Source: CBDUQN01 sp965369375
GTDB lineage: Bacteria > Krumholzibacteriota > Krumholzibacteriia > Krumholzibacteriales > Krumholzibacteriaceae
NCBI GenBank assembly: GCA_965369375.1
Contig: CBDUQN010000007.1
Location: 1 to 64,000, forward strand
Length of the DNA stretch: 64,000 nt
Direction: 5' to 3'
Positions within the stretch are counted from its first letter, which is position 1. The number at the start of each line of letters is the position of its first letter. Below the pieces are notes generated by a model that made no database searches, was not told the DNA's origin, and saw only the letters and a program-made list of their open reading frames with translations. Made by a program: the position numbers and the translations under genes. Positions 1-9,683 of the stretch are shown here, piece by piece.

Positions 1-143
1 CGCTCAATCTTAACAAGTTACGAGGAATTACTGATAAAAATTGGGGAATGTCCAACGTATTACGTATCTTCAGAATAAATAGACCTGCAGTCGGGTAACT
101 CGAGAAATAAATGGTAATCGCGTGGATGCGGGGCTCACCTTCC

Positions 144-1439
144 CTACGGTGAGAGTCTGTTCAGGAGCCGCGGGAAGGCGATCGTCTCGCGCACGTGCTT
201 GATACCACAGATATAGGCAAGGGTTCGTTCGACGCCGAGACCGAATCCGGAATGGGGGAATGTACCGAACCTTCTCAGATCGATATACCACTGAAACGCC
301 TTGCGCGGCAGCTTGTGCTCCTCGAGCCGCCTCTCGAGCAGATCGGGATCGTGGATCCTCTGGCCGCCGCCGATGATCTCGCCGTACCCCTCGGGGGCGA
401 GGAGATCGACCGAGAGCGTGAGGTCGGCGTTATCCGGATCGGGCTGCATGTAGAAAGCCTTTATTGCCGCCGGGAACCGGTGGACGAAGAAGGGCCGGTC
501 ATGATCCTTCGAAAGGGTCGTTTCGTCGAGACCGCCGAAGTCGCCCCCGTACTCGAAACCCGTTTTCGAGCGTTTAAGGATCTCCGCCGCCTCGTCGTAC
601 GATATCCTCGGAAAGGGAGGTTGCACCTTTTCCAGATGGCTGACATCCCGTTCGAGAACATCGACGAGCAGATCCCGGTACGATTCGAGTGAACGGCCGA
701 CTATCTCGACTATGAAATCCTCGGCCAGCTGCATGATATCCTCGAGATCGGCGAAGGCGATCTCCGGCTCCACCATCCAGAACTCTATCAGGTGCCGGCG
801 TGTCTTCGCCTTCTCCGCCCTGAAGGTCGGTCCGAAGCAGTAGACCTTCCTGAACGCGGCGGCCGTCGCCTCGTTGTACAGCTGTCCGCTCTGCGTGAGG
901 TATGCCTTGTCACCGAAATACTCGGTTTCAAAAAGCGTCGTCGTTCCCTCACACGCGTTGGGCGTGAAAATCGGCGTGTCGCAGTTGATGAAACCCCTGT
1001 TGTCGAAGAACTCCCTGATAAAGCGTACCAGGCCCGCTCGTATCTTGAGGATGGCGTTCTGGCGGGAGCTTCGAAGCCAGAGGTGGCGGTTGTCCATGAG
1101 AAACGGCGTTCCGTGCTCCTTGGGTGTAATCGGATAATTTTCCGCAAGCTGGATGATCTTGATACCGGTGACACCGAGCTCGTATCCTCCCGGCGCCCTC
1201 GCGTCCTCTTTCACCGTTCCCGTAATCTCCAGTGAGGATTCCTGGGTCAGCTGCGAAGCCTCTTCGAAAAGCTCCTCACCGACCGATGATTTCTCGACGA
1301 TACACTGGATGATCCCGGTGCCGTCGCGAACGATGATAAAGAGAATTTTCCCGCTGGATCTCATGTTGTAGACCCACCCCTGCACCTGAACTTCCCTGCC
1401 GACGAATTCACCTATCCCTGCTATTTCAGCCAACTGCAT
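144..1439 (-). CDS. asnS: asparaginyl-tRNA synthetase
   Basis: Class II aminoacyl-tRNA synthetase charging tRNA-Asn in the cytoplasm. The N-terminal OB-fold anticodon-binding domain spans about residues 1-110 ([16 protein letters not shown]). The catalytic domain carries motif 2 ([16 protein letters not shown]) and motif 3 ([13 protein letters not shown]). The EFWMVEPE stretch is the AsnRS form; AspRS would usually have an EFT.LD pattern. At 431 residues it has the usual bacterial length. The open frame begins at a GTG (1448), but that codon abuts the GGAGAGAGG Shine-Dalgarno. The ATG at 1439 lies nine bases behind it and is the better start. The gene is transcribed away from the TPR gene at 1745, so the two share a divergent promoter region. 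Confidence 0.95.
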   Translation of the reverse strand: MQLAEIAGIGEFVGREVQVQGWVYNMRSSGKILFIIVRDGTGIIQCIVEKSSVGEELFEEASQLTQESSLEITGTVKEDARAPGGYELGVTGIKIIQLAENYPITPKEHGTPFLMDNRHLWLRSSRQNAILKIRAGLVRFIREFFDNRGFINCDTPIFTPNACEGTTTLFETEYFGDKAYLTQSGQLYNEATAAAFRKVYCFGPTFRAEKAKTRRHLIEFWMVEPEIAFADLEDIMQLAEDFIVEIVGRSLESYRDLLVDVLERDVSHLEKVQPPFPRISYDEAAEILKRSKTGFEYGGDFGGLDETTLSKDHDRPFFVHRFPAAIKAFYMQPDPDNADLTLSVDLLAPEGYGEIIGGGQRIHDPDLLERRLEEHKLPRKAFQWYIDLRRFGTFPHSGFGLGVERTLAYICGIKHVRETIAFPRLLNRLSP

Positions 1440-1744
1440 TTCGAACACCCTCTCTCCTGTTATTTCTTCGTAATCTAAGGCTTTGATGAATCCCGCCGGA
1501 AGTGAATAGATATCCTATGATCTTGGGCGGGTGCACCCTTCATCTCACCTTTGTATCATTCGCGGCTGCCCCTGTAAATACGGAAACGAATAAAAAGTGA
1601 GTAAACTCACTGCATTTACGGCACAATAGATTCCACTGCGCGGCATGATTATTGCCGAAATTCCGTCGAAAGGACAGGTTTCGGGAACGGTCAGGGGGCT
1701 GGTGCCCCCGGTATACCGTGAAACTTAAAATACAATAGGCGATT
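1440..1744. other. divergent intergenic region with two inverted repeats
   Basis: This stretch separates asnS (-) from the TPR gene (+) and contains no credible ORF. It holds a perfect inverted repeat AGTGAG-TAAA-CTCACT at 1596-1611, itself bracketed by GTAAAT and ATTTAC arms. A GC hairpin GGGGGC-TGGT-GCCCCC lies at 1694-1709 in the leader of the rightward gene. No clear sigma-70 hexamer pair was found, and no T-box features were recognised in front of asnS. Confidence 0.5.
1596..1611. repeat. inverted repeat, operator-like
   Basis: AGTGAG-TAAA-CTCACT, a 6-bp perfect stem with a 4-base loop. The - strand copy is followed by five T residues, but no gene upstream on that strand would need a terminator here. 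An operator for one of the two divergent genes is the more likely role, and this is inferred from position only. Confidence 0.35.
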
Positions 1745-3658
1745 ATGACTTACAGAGGAATGTCGGTAGCGGTTGCAGCGGTTATACTCATTGCAAATTG
1801 CACGTGCGTATCCGCAAACCCGGTAACTCAAATAGATAACGAAGTATTACAGCAATACTCCCTCAAAGAGCTCGACCGGGGCGCGCCGTCGCTCGAATTG
1901 ACCTCACGGGTGCTGTACAGAGAAGCGCTCGAACTCCTAGAGCGCGGGAACTGGGAAGGGTCACGGGAGAAATTGCTCCTCTCGGCGAGCCTCGCCGGCG
2001 ACTACCCCGATCCGCTGTTCACCCTGGCCCGAATCGAGCTTATGCATGCCGAGACCGATTTTGTCTTCCATCTATTCGATGGTATGGTCCGTCTTGCGGG
2101 AGGATTTCATTCACAGGCGCTCCTCGCCGCGAATGCGGCCATACTGATCGTTATTTCATTGATCGGTGCCCTGCTCATCACCCTTGTCGTTCTGCTCGTG
2201 AAGTACTGGACCTTCTTCGACCATTGGCTCAGGGAACGGTACTCGAAGAAAATCTCCTTTCCCCCGCAGCAATGGATTGGCGCGATTCTTCTCGTGTCCC
2301 TGCTCATCACACGCGCCGGTCTCGCAATCTATATCGCAGTCCTTATGATCGTGCTCTGGACATTTTTGAGCAAGAAGGAAAAGGGTGTCGTTCTGACCCT
2401 CACAATACTTCTTTCCGCCGGATCATTCATGTCTCACTACTCGAACGTTCTCACACCCGCCGTCGACCCCTCCAGTATCACGCGGCGCCTCTCACTCATC
2501 AACGAGAGAGGTGTAGATGACAGGTTGATTGAAAAAATAACGGCGATCGAGGATCCGCAGTTCAAGGCGGAGAGAGACTACGCCGTAGGAACCCTCCTCT
2601 ATCGTCTCGGCATGCACGAAGATGCAAAACGGTACCTGCTCGACGCGGTCTCGGAGCGTCCCGAATTTGCGCCTGCGTACCTGAACCTCGGAAACGTCTA
2701 TTTCCTGCAGAATGACTTCGACAAGGCACTCGCAGGCTACCAGAATGTCGTTGCGATCGATCCGGAAAACGCGCTTGCACATTACAACATCGCACAAACA
2801 TATATACAGAAAATGCTCTTTGCCGAGTCGAGCCAGTCGCTGCGGGCTGCAACCGAGCTCGGGATCGAAAACTACAAAGCTTCACACCCGCTCCTGCGCT
2901 ATCGGACCGATCCGATCTACGACCAGGGATTCAACACCGCCATGTTGTGGAACATATCGCTGCGGGAAGGCAACGGGCGAAAAGGCTCGCTTATCGGTGA
3001 GATCTTGAGGCCATACCTGCTCTTCCCGTTCGATCGTCTTTTCATACTTCTGATAGCGAGTATCATCGCAGCGATCATTATGAGCGCAAAGATTCCCAGA
3101 ACATGGGATGTTTTCCGATGTGATAACTGCAGACAGGCGGCATGCCCTGAATGTGCCAACGATGAAACCGGCATCATCCTGTGTAAGGACTGTTACGAAG
3201 TTATACAGAATCTTACCAGTGCGAAGGTGATGGAGGCGCTCCTTCGCCATCGAAGGCAGAAGATCTCGGCGAAGCAGGGCATGGCAAAAAAATGGCAGCT
3301 CTCTATCTTCCCGGGAGTGCCGTTTATATATCACGGGAAGACATTCAGCGGAGTCATCCTGACGTTTATAAGCATAAGTTTCGTGATGATCCTTCTCTGG
3401 AGGGGATTCTATTTCAAGGATCCCCGGGTACTGATCTCGACTCCGCTGCTTTGGAAGCTCATTGTTCCCGCGGCACTGCTGCTGCTCGAAATTCTCGTGT
3501 CGCTCGGTTTCAAGGCGCCCCAGGAACAGAAGAATTACTGTATTCTTCCGCCCGAGTACCACGTGGAGCCCGAGAAGCCGGTCGTGCAGGAATCCAAGCC
3601 GCCCCAGTCATCGGAATCGGACATACCGGTTGAGATGGGATTGTTTCTCGATATCTAG
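1745..3658 (+). CDS. multi-pass membrane TPR protein with B-box-like zinc knuckle
   Basis: A 637-residue protein I cannot assign to a named family. A hydrophobic N-terminus (residues 6-24) resembles a signal peptide or anchor. A TPR-like helix pair follows at 55-110, then membrane segments near 128-153, 177-207 and 214-230. Canonical TPRs occupy about 270-370 (AYLNLGNVYFLQNDFDKALA), followed by another membrane segment at 430-448. A Cys-rich knuckle at 459-483 has the pattern C-x2-C-x4-C-x2-C-x9-C-x2-C, as in B-box or zinc-ribbon modules. Two more membrane segments lie at 535-556 and 570-588, then a Pro/Glu tail. The DUF4388 gene starts 11 bases downstream and is probably co-transcribed. A scaffold or envelope sensor role would fit, but that is inference. 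Confidence 0.75.
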   Translation: MTYRGMSVAVAAVILIANCTCVSANPVTQIDNEVLQQYSLKELDRGAPSLELTSRVLYREALELLERGNWEGSREKLLLSASLAGDYPDPLFTLARIELMHAETDFVFHLFDGMVRLAGGFHSQALLAANAAILIVISLIGALLITLVVLLVKYWTFFDHWLRERYSKKISFPPQQWIGAILLVSLLITRAGLAIYIAVLMIVLWTFLSKKEKGVVLTLTILLSAGSFMSHYSNVLTPAVDPSSITRRLSLINERGVDDRLIEKITAIEDPQFKAERDYAVGTLLYRLGMHEDAKRYLLDAVSERPEFAPAYLNLGNVYFLQNDFDKALAGYQNVVAIDPENALAHYNIAQTYIQKMLFAESSQSLRAATELGIENYKASHPLLRYRTDPIYDQGFNTAMLWNISLREGNGRKGSLIGEILRPYLLFPFDRLFILLIASIIAAIIMSAKIPRTWDVFRCDNCRQAACPECANDETGIILCKDCYEVIQNLTSAKVMEALLRHRRQKISAKQGMAKKWQLSIFPGVPFIYHGKTFSGVILTFISISFVMILLWRGFYFKDPRVLISTPLLWKLIVPAALLLLEILVSLGFKAPQEQKNYCILPPEYHVEPEKPVVQESKPPQSSESDIPVEMGLFLDI

Positions 3659-3669
3659 CGAGGATTACA

Positions 3670-4821
3670 ATGGCTCTCGAGGGAAATGCAAAAGACTTTG
3701 GATTGAGTGAAATCCTGCAGCTCATAGCGCTTCAGAAGAAAACGGGCATGCTGTCCGTAACGGGTGAAGAATCCGCCGTTATCTTCTTCATAGAGGGAAG
3801 GGTTTTATCGACGAGGGATCGCAGGAGCAAGGCCCGGGATCCATTGAAGAACTATCTCCTCCGGTACGGATTTATCGGCAGAGAGGAGATGAACAAGATC
3901 CAGCAGATCCAGATGGAGTCGAATCTCGACCTCACGGAAATACTCCTCTCCGAAAAGTACTTCACCGAGGAACAGCTCACCGCAATCCTTTACGAGCAGG
4001 TACAGGAATCGATACAGGAAATCCTGAGTTGGCCGAAGAGTTTCTACAAATTCATAACCAGCAAGCAGGCCCTTCAAGCCATACAATTCCTCAAACCGAT
4101 CAAGGTGGAGGGACTCCTCATGGAGAGTATGCGGAGGATCGACGAATTCATCGAGCTCCAGGGGATCTTTCCTTCGGAAGAGATGGCGTTGAAGCATAAA
4201 GAGCCGGGGCCGGATGCCGCCGAGAAGCTCGAGGGGAGGGAAAAGACCCTCTTCGAGCTCCTCACGTACGAAAAGACCCTTGCCGAGCTGATCTCGAAGG
4301 CTAAAATGCCAAGATTCTGCACCTACGAATCGCTCAAGAACCTCCTCGAAAAGGGGCTTCTCCAGATCACGAAAGAGCCTAAATTCACCGTTGTAGAAGT
4401 TCAGCAAGTCGTCGAGAAGAAAAATGCGCGTTCGAAGTGGCTCGCACCGTCGCTCGCGGTGATCGTACTGTTGATCGCATGCTACGCCGCCGGAGAGTAC
4501 CTCGTGCCGCTGGCGCTTCCGCCCGGCTGGCGCCCGCACCGCAGAGCGGAGAGTCCGAAGCAGTCCCGCGGCGGTGAAGCATTCCTCGCCGCCGGCTTGG
4601 ACGAATTGAAAGTGCACTATCTTGAAGCCGCGATAGAAGAGGGCCTGGAAGAGTATCGCGCAACCGTGGGATCATACCCATTCACGCTGGAAGTTCTTGC
4701 CGTAAAGCGGATCATTTCCAAGAGCCTCTTGGACAAGATCCACCAAACCGGACTGATCTACAAACTGAAAGACGATGGAACCTCCTATAAGCTCTTGCGC
4801 AACACCGAGCAGCGCGGTTGA
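3670..4821 (+). CDS. DUF4388 (PATAN) domain protein with a C-terminal membrane anchor
   Basis: 383 residues. The N-terminal region (about 1-105) matches the DUF4388/PATAN pattern: a small beta-rich domain starting LEGNAKDFGLSEILQLIAL, with KKTGMLSV next. This module is common in two-component and gliding-associated proteins. An alpha-helical middle section (residues 75-250) is followed by one membrane helix near 257-282 and a C-terminal 90-residue domain of unknown type. The GAGG Shine-Dalgarno precedes the ATG. It forms an operon with the upstream TPR/zinc-knuckle gene and converges on the deacetylase gene at 4860. The biochemical function is unknown. Confidence 0.8.
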   Translation: MALEGNAKDFGLSEILQLIALQKKTGMLSVTGEESAVIFFIEGRVLSTRDRRSKARDPLKNYLLRYGFIGREEMNKIQQIQMESNLDLTEILLSEKYFTEEQLTAILYEQVQESIQEILSWPKSFYKFITSKQALQAIQFLKPIKVEGLLMESMRRIDEFIELQGIFPSEEMALKHKEPGPDAAEKLEGREKTLFELLTYEKTLAELISKAKMPRFCTYESLKNLLEKGLLQITKEPKFTVVEVQQVVEKKNARSKWLAPSLAVIVLLIACYAAGEYLVPLALPPGWRPHRRAESPKQSRGGEAFLAAGLDELKVHYLEAAIEEGLEEYRATVGSYPFTLEVLAVKRIISKSLLDKIHQTGLIYKLKDDGTSYKLLRNTEQRG

Positions 4822-4859
4822 TGCCCGGCCGGCCGCGCTCCACAAATTCCATTTGCGTT

Positions 4860-5744
4860 TCAAATCCCTGACGATCGCTTACCCTTGAGCATGGGTGTAA
4901 GAACCGCAACGCCGTTTATCGCCCGACCTTTGAGATCCTCAATCCAGTAGAACGGTCCGCGGGTGAGTTTGCATCTGAGACTCGCCGCCGTGTCAATGAT
5001 ATAGACTCCCTCTCTGCGCAGCGCGAAACGATCGATCGCCGCGCTGCGGCCGCGCGGATACATGGAGAAGGCCGCACGGTAGCCGGCGCGCGCCGCTTCG
5101 GACGCGACGAATTTGCTCGTTCGGCCGAACGGATACGAGAGGCTCTTTATCGCACACCCGATCCGGCCCTCCAACTCACTTTTGGAATCAACCAGTTCCC
5201 CGCGCACATCGTCTGGAGCAAGACGGGTCAGATCCCGGTGCGTCGATGTGTGAGAACCGAGCGCAAATCCTCTCCGGGCGAGATCGGCGATCTCATCCCA
5301 ATCCATGTGCATGAACCTTCTTCCCGGCAGGCGGAGTTCCCACTCGTTTTCCCTTCCCGCGAAAGAACTCACGATGAATATTAAGGCGGGTATCTGTCTC
5401 TTCTCGAGCTCGGGGATCGCATTATCGAGGAGCTCCCGGTATCCGTCATCGAAGGTGAGAAGCACTTCCCGGCACGATCCCGGGCGCTCCCCTGCAACGG
5501 TCCGCAAGTACGTATCCTCATCTATGAATGTGAAACCTGCATCGGAAAGCATGTCGATCTGTGAAACGAACCGCGCCGGCGGCACCCATGTGCCGCCGAA
5601 TTCGAACCTGGTGACCTTGTGATAGGCAAGAACACCCGGCATGCCGGATGGGGGGTATCCGAACTTCACTCTCCAGAGGAAATACGCCGCCGAAGCGATA
5701 GCGACGGCAGCGAGAAGAAATGCAAGAACAGGCACATGGAACAC
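4860..5744 (-). CDS. membrane-anchored polysaccharide deacetylase (NodB domain)
   Basis: A carbohydrate esterase family 4-type deacetylase of 294 residues, anchored by one N-terminal membrane helix (residues 5-25) so that the catalytic domain faces the periplasm. Motif 1 TFDDGY supplies the catalytic base and a metal-binding Asp. Motif 2 HTSTHRDL supplies the two metal-binding His residues, and the SYPFGR stretch is the family's motif 3. The substrate (peptidoglycan or another N-acetylated glycan) cannot be told from sequence. It lies 15 bases after dut at the tail of the rpsO-pnp block. A deacetylase also lies near pnp in Bacillus (ylxY), which supports a long-standing neighbourhood. Confidence 0.88.
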   Translation of the reverse strand: MFHVPVLAFLLAAVAIASAAYFLWRVKFGYPPSGMPGVLAYHKVTRFEFGGTWVPPARFVSQIDMLSDAGFTFIDEDTYLRTVAGERPGSCREVLLTFDDGYRELLDNAIPELEKRQIPALIFIVSSFAGRENEWELRLPGRRFMHMDWDEIADLARRGFALGSHTSTHRDLTRLAPDDVRGELVDSKSELEGRIGCAIKSLSYPFGRTSKFVASEAARAGYRAAFSMYPRGRSAAIDRFALRREGVYIIDTAASLRCKLTRGPFYWIEDLKGRAINGVAVLTPMLKGKRSSGI

Positions 5745-5759
5745 TTCCCCTCAGGCCTC

Positions 5760-6236
5760 TCAGGACGAACCGGTGTGACCGAATCCGCCTGAGCCGCGCG
5801 ATGTCTCATCGAGCTCTTCGAGCTCGTGAATCCCGACAGCGGGAAGCGAACAAAAAACAATCTGGGCGATACGGTCGCCCCGGCGCACGAAAAAGTCGCG
5901 TTCGCAGAAATTGAACAGAATAACCTTTATCTCTCCCCGGTAATCGCTGTCTATCGTCCCCGGACTGTTGAGGATTCCCACCGCGTGGTTGATGGCGAGT
6001 CCGCTTCGGGGCCTCACCTGCGCCTCCAGCCCGCGCGGTATCGACAGGCTGAAACCTCCGGGCACGAGAACCGCTCGCGCCGGCGGCAGCACGATCTTAT
6101 CGTCGCAAGCAGCGAGGATGTCGAACCCGCTCGCGCCCTCGGTCATGCGCTCGAGGGGCGGCAACCCATCATGGTGTGGAAGGTATCTGATTCCGATCGA
6201 TACGCCTTCGCTGCATTTTCCCTTGTTTTTCGCCAT
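5760..6236 (-). CDS. dut: dUTP diphosphatase
   Basis: Trimeric dUTPase hydrolysing dUTP to dUMP and pyrophosphate, protecting DNA from uracil incorporation and feeding dTMP synthesis. The conserved motifs are visible in order: GFDILA (motif 1), RPRSGLA (motif 2), GTIDSDYRGEI (motif 3, with the catalytic Asp and Tyr), RIAQIVF (motif 4) and the flexible C-terminal RGSGGFGHTG (motif 5). At 158 residues it is slightly longer than usual because of a 15-residue polar N-terminus. It sits between the M16 peptidase and the deacetylase in the same direction, with gaps under 20 bases. Confidence 0.95.
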   Translation of the reverse strand: MAKNKGKCSEGVSIGIRYLPHHDGLPPLERMTEGASGFDILAACDDKIVLPPARAVLVPGGFSLSIPRGLEAQVRPRSGLAINHAVGILNSPGTIDSDYRGEIKVILFNFCERDFFVRRGDRIAQIVFCSLPAVGIHELEELDETSRGSGGFGHTGSS

Positions 6237-6252
6237 TTTCGAGCATCCTGCT

Positions 6253-7509
6253 TCAAACGAAACGACCGAGCGGCACGGGACCGGTCGTTACATACGACAG
6301 GTTCTTTTCGTCGAGAAACGCATGCGCCAACTCGGCGATCTTTGTCTTATCGACTTTCTCGATCGAACGCAGCACATCACTGAGTGGAACATGCCGCTCG
6401 TAGTAGAGCTCGTTCTGAAAGAGCCTGAAAAGCCGCGCATTGACATTCTCGATCCCGAAGATTACGGCTCCCTTGATCTGCGCTTTGGCGCTCTCGATCT
6501 CCTCCTCCCTCACGTTTCCACGTCCGACCTCGCGCAGCTCCTCATGAAAGATTTCAAGAGCCAGTTTCAGATTCTTCGGATCCACGGAGAAATAGGTGTA
6601 GAGTGATCCCGCATCCGTCCAGAAATTCACTCCCGTATATACCGAATAGACGAGTCCCGCTCTTTCCCGCAGGCTCTGGAAGAACCGCGACGAGACACCC
6701 CCGCCGAGAATGTTAGAGAGCACAATGAGCGCATGCCGACGGGGATCCGAGGCGGATACGATTCTCGACCCGATACAAACGTGCGACTGCGACCAGTCAC
6801 GTCTGCGCTCGAAACGCACACGGGCGCTGCCCGCGCCCGGAAAGGCCTTCCTGGAACTACGACCCTTTCTCCGAAAGCGAAATTTCTCATCGACGATCTT
6901 CGCTACCTGTTTCGCGGGAAGATTGCCCACGAAGCCGAGCAGGGCATTTCTGGCGGTATACGTTTTCCGGTGAAATTCGAGAAGCCGTCTCCGCGTGAAC
7001 CTCCCGACATCGCTGTAGGAACCGGTCACGGGATGCCCGAGGGGATGCCCCTTGAAGATGGTTTTGAAAAAGAGCTCGTGGACGGAATCTTCCGGTGAAT
7101 CCATGACGCTCCTGATCTCTTCCTGCACCACTTTTTTCTCGAGCCTGAAGGTTTCAACCGGCACCGACGGATTTAGAACGATGTCGGCGAATATGTCGGA
7201 GAGTTCTTCGAAATGCTCCGCCAGAACCTTGCCGTGATAGCACGTCGATTCCTTGCCTGTGAATGCATCCCACTGTCCGCCTATCGATTCGAGATCGAGA
7301 GCAATCTGAAGCGCGCTCCGCCGTCGCGTTCCCCGGAAAACCATGTGCTCGAGCAGATGCGAAAGCCCCCGCTCGGAGCTCTCCTCGTCCCTCGAGCCCT
7401 TTGTAAAATAGAGACCGAACGCTATTGTCGGTGAGAACGGATTGCGCTGGTAAAGAAGGGTAGCGCCGGATGTCAGAGGGATCCTGTATGAACGGGGAAG
7501 CTTTATCAT
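6253..7509 (-). CDS. M16B zinc peptidase (YmxG/MlpA-like)
   Basis: Inverzincin-family metallopeptidase of 418 residues, the one-chain size typical of bacterial processing-peptidase-like proteins. The inverted zinc motif HLLEH (in RGLSHLLEHMVFRGT) provides two His ligands and the catalytic Glu; the distal Glu ligand should fall in the EEIRSVMDSPEDSVHE helix. The second half-domain, with the R/Y element (RERAGLVYSVY), is intact. The gene follows pnp by nine bases. The same pnp-M16-dut neighbourhood exists in Firmicutes, where the peptidase is mlpA/ymxG. No signal peptide is visible, so it is probably cytoplasmic. No Shine-Dalgarno is obvious. Confidence 0.9.
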   Translation of the reverse strand: MIKLPRSYRIPLTSGATLLYQRNPFSPTIAFGLYFTKGSRDEESSERGLSHLLEHMVFRGTRRRSALQIALDLESIGGQWDAFTGKESTCYHGKVLAEHFEELSDIFADIVLNPSVPVETFRLEKKVVQEEIRSVMDSPEDSVHELFFKTIFKGHPLGHPVTGSYSDVGRFTRRRLLEFHRKTYTARNALLGFVGNLPAKQVAKIVDEKFRFRRKGRSSRKAFPGAGSARVRFERRRDWSQSHVCIGSRIVSASDPRRHALIVLSNILGGGVSSRFFQSLRERAGLVYSVYTGVNFWTDAGSLYTYFSVDPKNLKLALEIFHEELREVGRGNVREEEIESAKAQIKGAVIFGIENVNARLFRLFQNELYYERHVPLSDVLRSIEKVDKTKIAELAHAFLDEKNLSYVTTGPVPLGRFV

Positions 7510-7518
7510 GTGCAGGAG

Positions 7519-9591
7519 CTACAGGAGAACCTTGCGGCTCAGCCTGACCTTACCCTCTCTATCGATCCCGATCACCTTGACCTCTACTTCCTCACCGAGC
7601 CTGACAACATCCTCTACCTTTTCGACGCGCCGGCGATCGAGCTCGGAAATATGGAGGAGACCGTCCTTTCCGGGAAGGATTTCAACGAACGCTCCGAATG
7701 GAACGATACTCTTCACGATGCCCCGGTATACCTTGTTGAGTTCAGGTTCTTCGATGATTCTCTCGATCATCTCGAGCGCTTTATCGCCCGCCTCCTTGTC
7801 GACGGCGGCTATACACACCGTTCCATCATCTTCGATATCGATCTTGGCCCCCGAGACTTCCTGAATATGCCTGATCATCTTCCCCCCGGGGCCGATGATT
7901 TCTCTGATCTTATCGACATCGATCTTGATCTGAACGATCTTGGGCGCATAGGGAGAGATCTCCTTGCGCGGCTCGGCGATGGTCTTCTCCATGATGTCGA
8001 GGATCCGTATCCGCGCATCTTTGGCCTGCTCGAGCGCCTTTTCCATGATATCCCCCGTTATTCCCGCAATCTTGACATCCATCTGGAATGCGGTGATCCC
8101 GCTGCGCGTCCCCGTCACCTTGAAGTCCATGTCGCCCAGATGATCCTCGAGGCCGAGGATATCGGTCAGGACCGCCACCTTGTCCCCCTCCTTGATGAGA
8201 CCCATCGCCACGCCGGCGACCGCTTTTGCAACGGGAACCCCCGCATCCATCAGAGCGAGACTGCCCCCGCACACCGTCGCCATGGAGCTCGATCCGTTCG
8301 ATTCGAGAATATCGGAGACGAGACGTATCGTGTATGGAAAAACCTCGTCCAACGGGATCATCGGTTTGATCGCCCGCTCCGCAAGCGCACCGTGCCCTAT
8401 CTCACGGCGGCCGGGCCCTCGGAAGAAACCGACCTCGCCGACGCTGAATGGCGGAAAGTTGTAATGGAGCATGTAGTTTTTCCATGATTCGCCCACGAGA
8501 TCGTCTACCCGCTGCTCATCCTGCGACGTTCCAAGCGTGGTCACAACGAGACTCTGCGTTTCACCGCGCGTAAAGAGGGCGCTCCCGTGCGTCCGCGGCA
8601 GCACCCCGATATCGCAGGATATGTCGCGCAATTCATCGTAGCGCCTTCCATCGCTTCTGATACTCTCGTTGAGGATTATCCCTCTCACGACCTCGCGTTC
8701 GATGTCATGCATAATCTCCTTGATCTGGCCTTCCGATTCGGGGAATTCCTCCGCGTACTTGGCAAGCGCCTCAGTGAGAAGCTCACCCAGTGCTCTGTCC
8801 CGTTTCAACTTCCCCTTTACACGGCTGCGCTTGGTGACTTCCTCGAGGTAATCCGATTTGAGTTTGCGCTCCAGATCCTCATTCGTCTGCAGCGGTGTAA
8901 ACGTCCTCTTCTCCGGCCTGGAGACCTCCGAGAGAAACTCCCTCTGGAATGAATTCAAAATCTTGATTTTTTCGTGGCCGAACTCGAGAGCCTCCATCAG
9001 CTGGCTCTCGGTGGTCTCCTTTGCTTCTCCCTCTACCATGATGATCGCATCGTCGGAGCCGGCGATGACGAGGTCGAACCCTTCCTCTTCCACCTCCTGG
9101 AATGTGGGATTGAAGATGAATTTGTTGTCCTTGAGCCCCACTCGAACGCCGCTGATGATTCCATCGAACGGAATGTCGGAAAGGGCGAGCGCGAGCGACG
9201 CTCCGGTGATACCGAGAATGTCGGATTGATGCTGCTGATCGCTGCTGAGCACACTGCATGCGACCTGCACCTCGTACCGGAAACCATCGGGGAACAGAGG
9301 GCGAATCGGCCTGTCAATCAGCCGCGCGCTGAGCGTTTCCTTCTCACTCATTCTCCCCTCGCGCTTGAAAAATCCACCGGGGATCTTCCCCGCGGCGTAG
9401 AATTTCTCCCGGTATTCGACAAAGAGCGGAAAGTAATCCCTATCTGTCTCCGCGTCTTTCGAGGAGACCGCCGTAACGAGAACAACGGTTCCTTCTTCGG
9501 TGACCAGAATCGATCCATCAGCCTGCTTCGCCATCCTGCCTGTTTCCAGGAGCAATGTTTTCCCTTCAACGTCAAACTTCTTTCGCATCAT
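7519..9591 (-). CDS. pnp: polyribonucleotide nucleotidyltransferase (PNPase)
   Basis: Phosphorolytic 3'-5' exoribonuclease of the RNA degradosome, 690 residues. Two RNase PH domains (about 10-230 and 310-550) flank an alpha-helical domain. The second carries GSSSMATVCGGSLALMDAG of the active site. A KH domain (IREIIGPGGKMIRHIQ) and a C-terminal S1 domain (VPFGAFVEILPGKDGLLHIS) follow. The frame is open from a GTG at 9609, but the GGAGG there is better placed for the ATG at 9591, which gives the usual N-terminus with FDVEGKTLLLETGRMAKQA. It lies directly after rpsO, the widely conserved arrangement in which pnp is co-transcribed with rpsO. Confidence 0.96.
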   Translation of the reverse strand: MMRKKFDVEGKTLLLETGRMAKQADGSILVTEEGTVVLVTAVSSKDAETDRDYFPLFVEYREKFYAAGKIPGGFFKREGRMSEKETLSARLIDRPIRPLFPDGFRYEVQVACSVLSSDQQHQSDILGITGASLALALSDIPFDGIISGVRVGLKDNKFIFNPTFQEVEEEGFDLVIAGSDDAIIMVEGEAKETTESQLMEALEFGHEKIKILNSFQREFLSEVSRPEKRTFTPLQTNEDLERKLKSDYLEEVTKRSRVKGKLKRDRALGELLTEALAKYAEEFPESEGQIKEIMHDIEREVVRGIILNESIRSDGRRYDELRDISCDIGVLPRTHGSALFTRGETQSLVVTTLGTSQDEQRVDDLVGESWKNYMLHYNFPPFSVGEVGFFRGPGRREIGHGALAERAIKPMIPLDEVFPYTIRLVSDILESNGSSSMATVCGGSLALMDAGVPVAKAVAGVAMGLIKEGDKVAVLTDILGLEDHLGDMDFKVTGTRSGITAFQMDVKIAGITGDIMEKALEQAKDARIRILDIMEKTIAEPRKEISPYAPKIVQIKIDVDKIREIIGPGGKMIRHIQEVSGAKIDIEDDGTVCIAAVDKEAGDKALEMIERIIEEPELNKVYRGIVKSIVPFGAFVEILPGKDGLLHISELDRRRVEKVEDVVRLGEEVEVKVIGIDREGKVRLSRKVLL

Positions 9592-9683
9592 TCCGGAAAA
9601 TCCCTCCACGTATCCATCGTTTTAAAAGCCAAAACTATCAATTTGATCCAAGCGAAAAAATAGAGAAGACAGCGGTTGGATAC

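Noticed and set aside
1..143. Possible gene or terminator downstream of asnS
   Set aside because: No hairpin with a T-run and no ORF with a ribosome site could be supported in this stretch.
1596..1611. Rho-independent terminator in front of asnS
   Set aside because: A T-run follows the stem on the - strand, but no - strand gene lies immediately upstream to be terminated.
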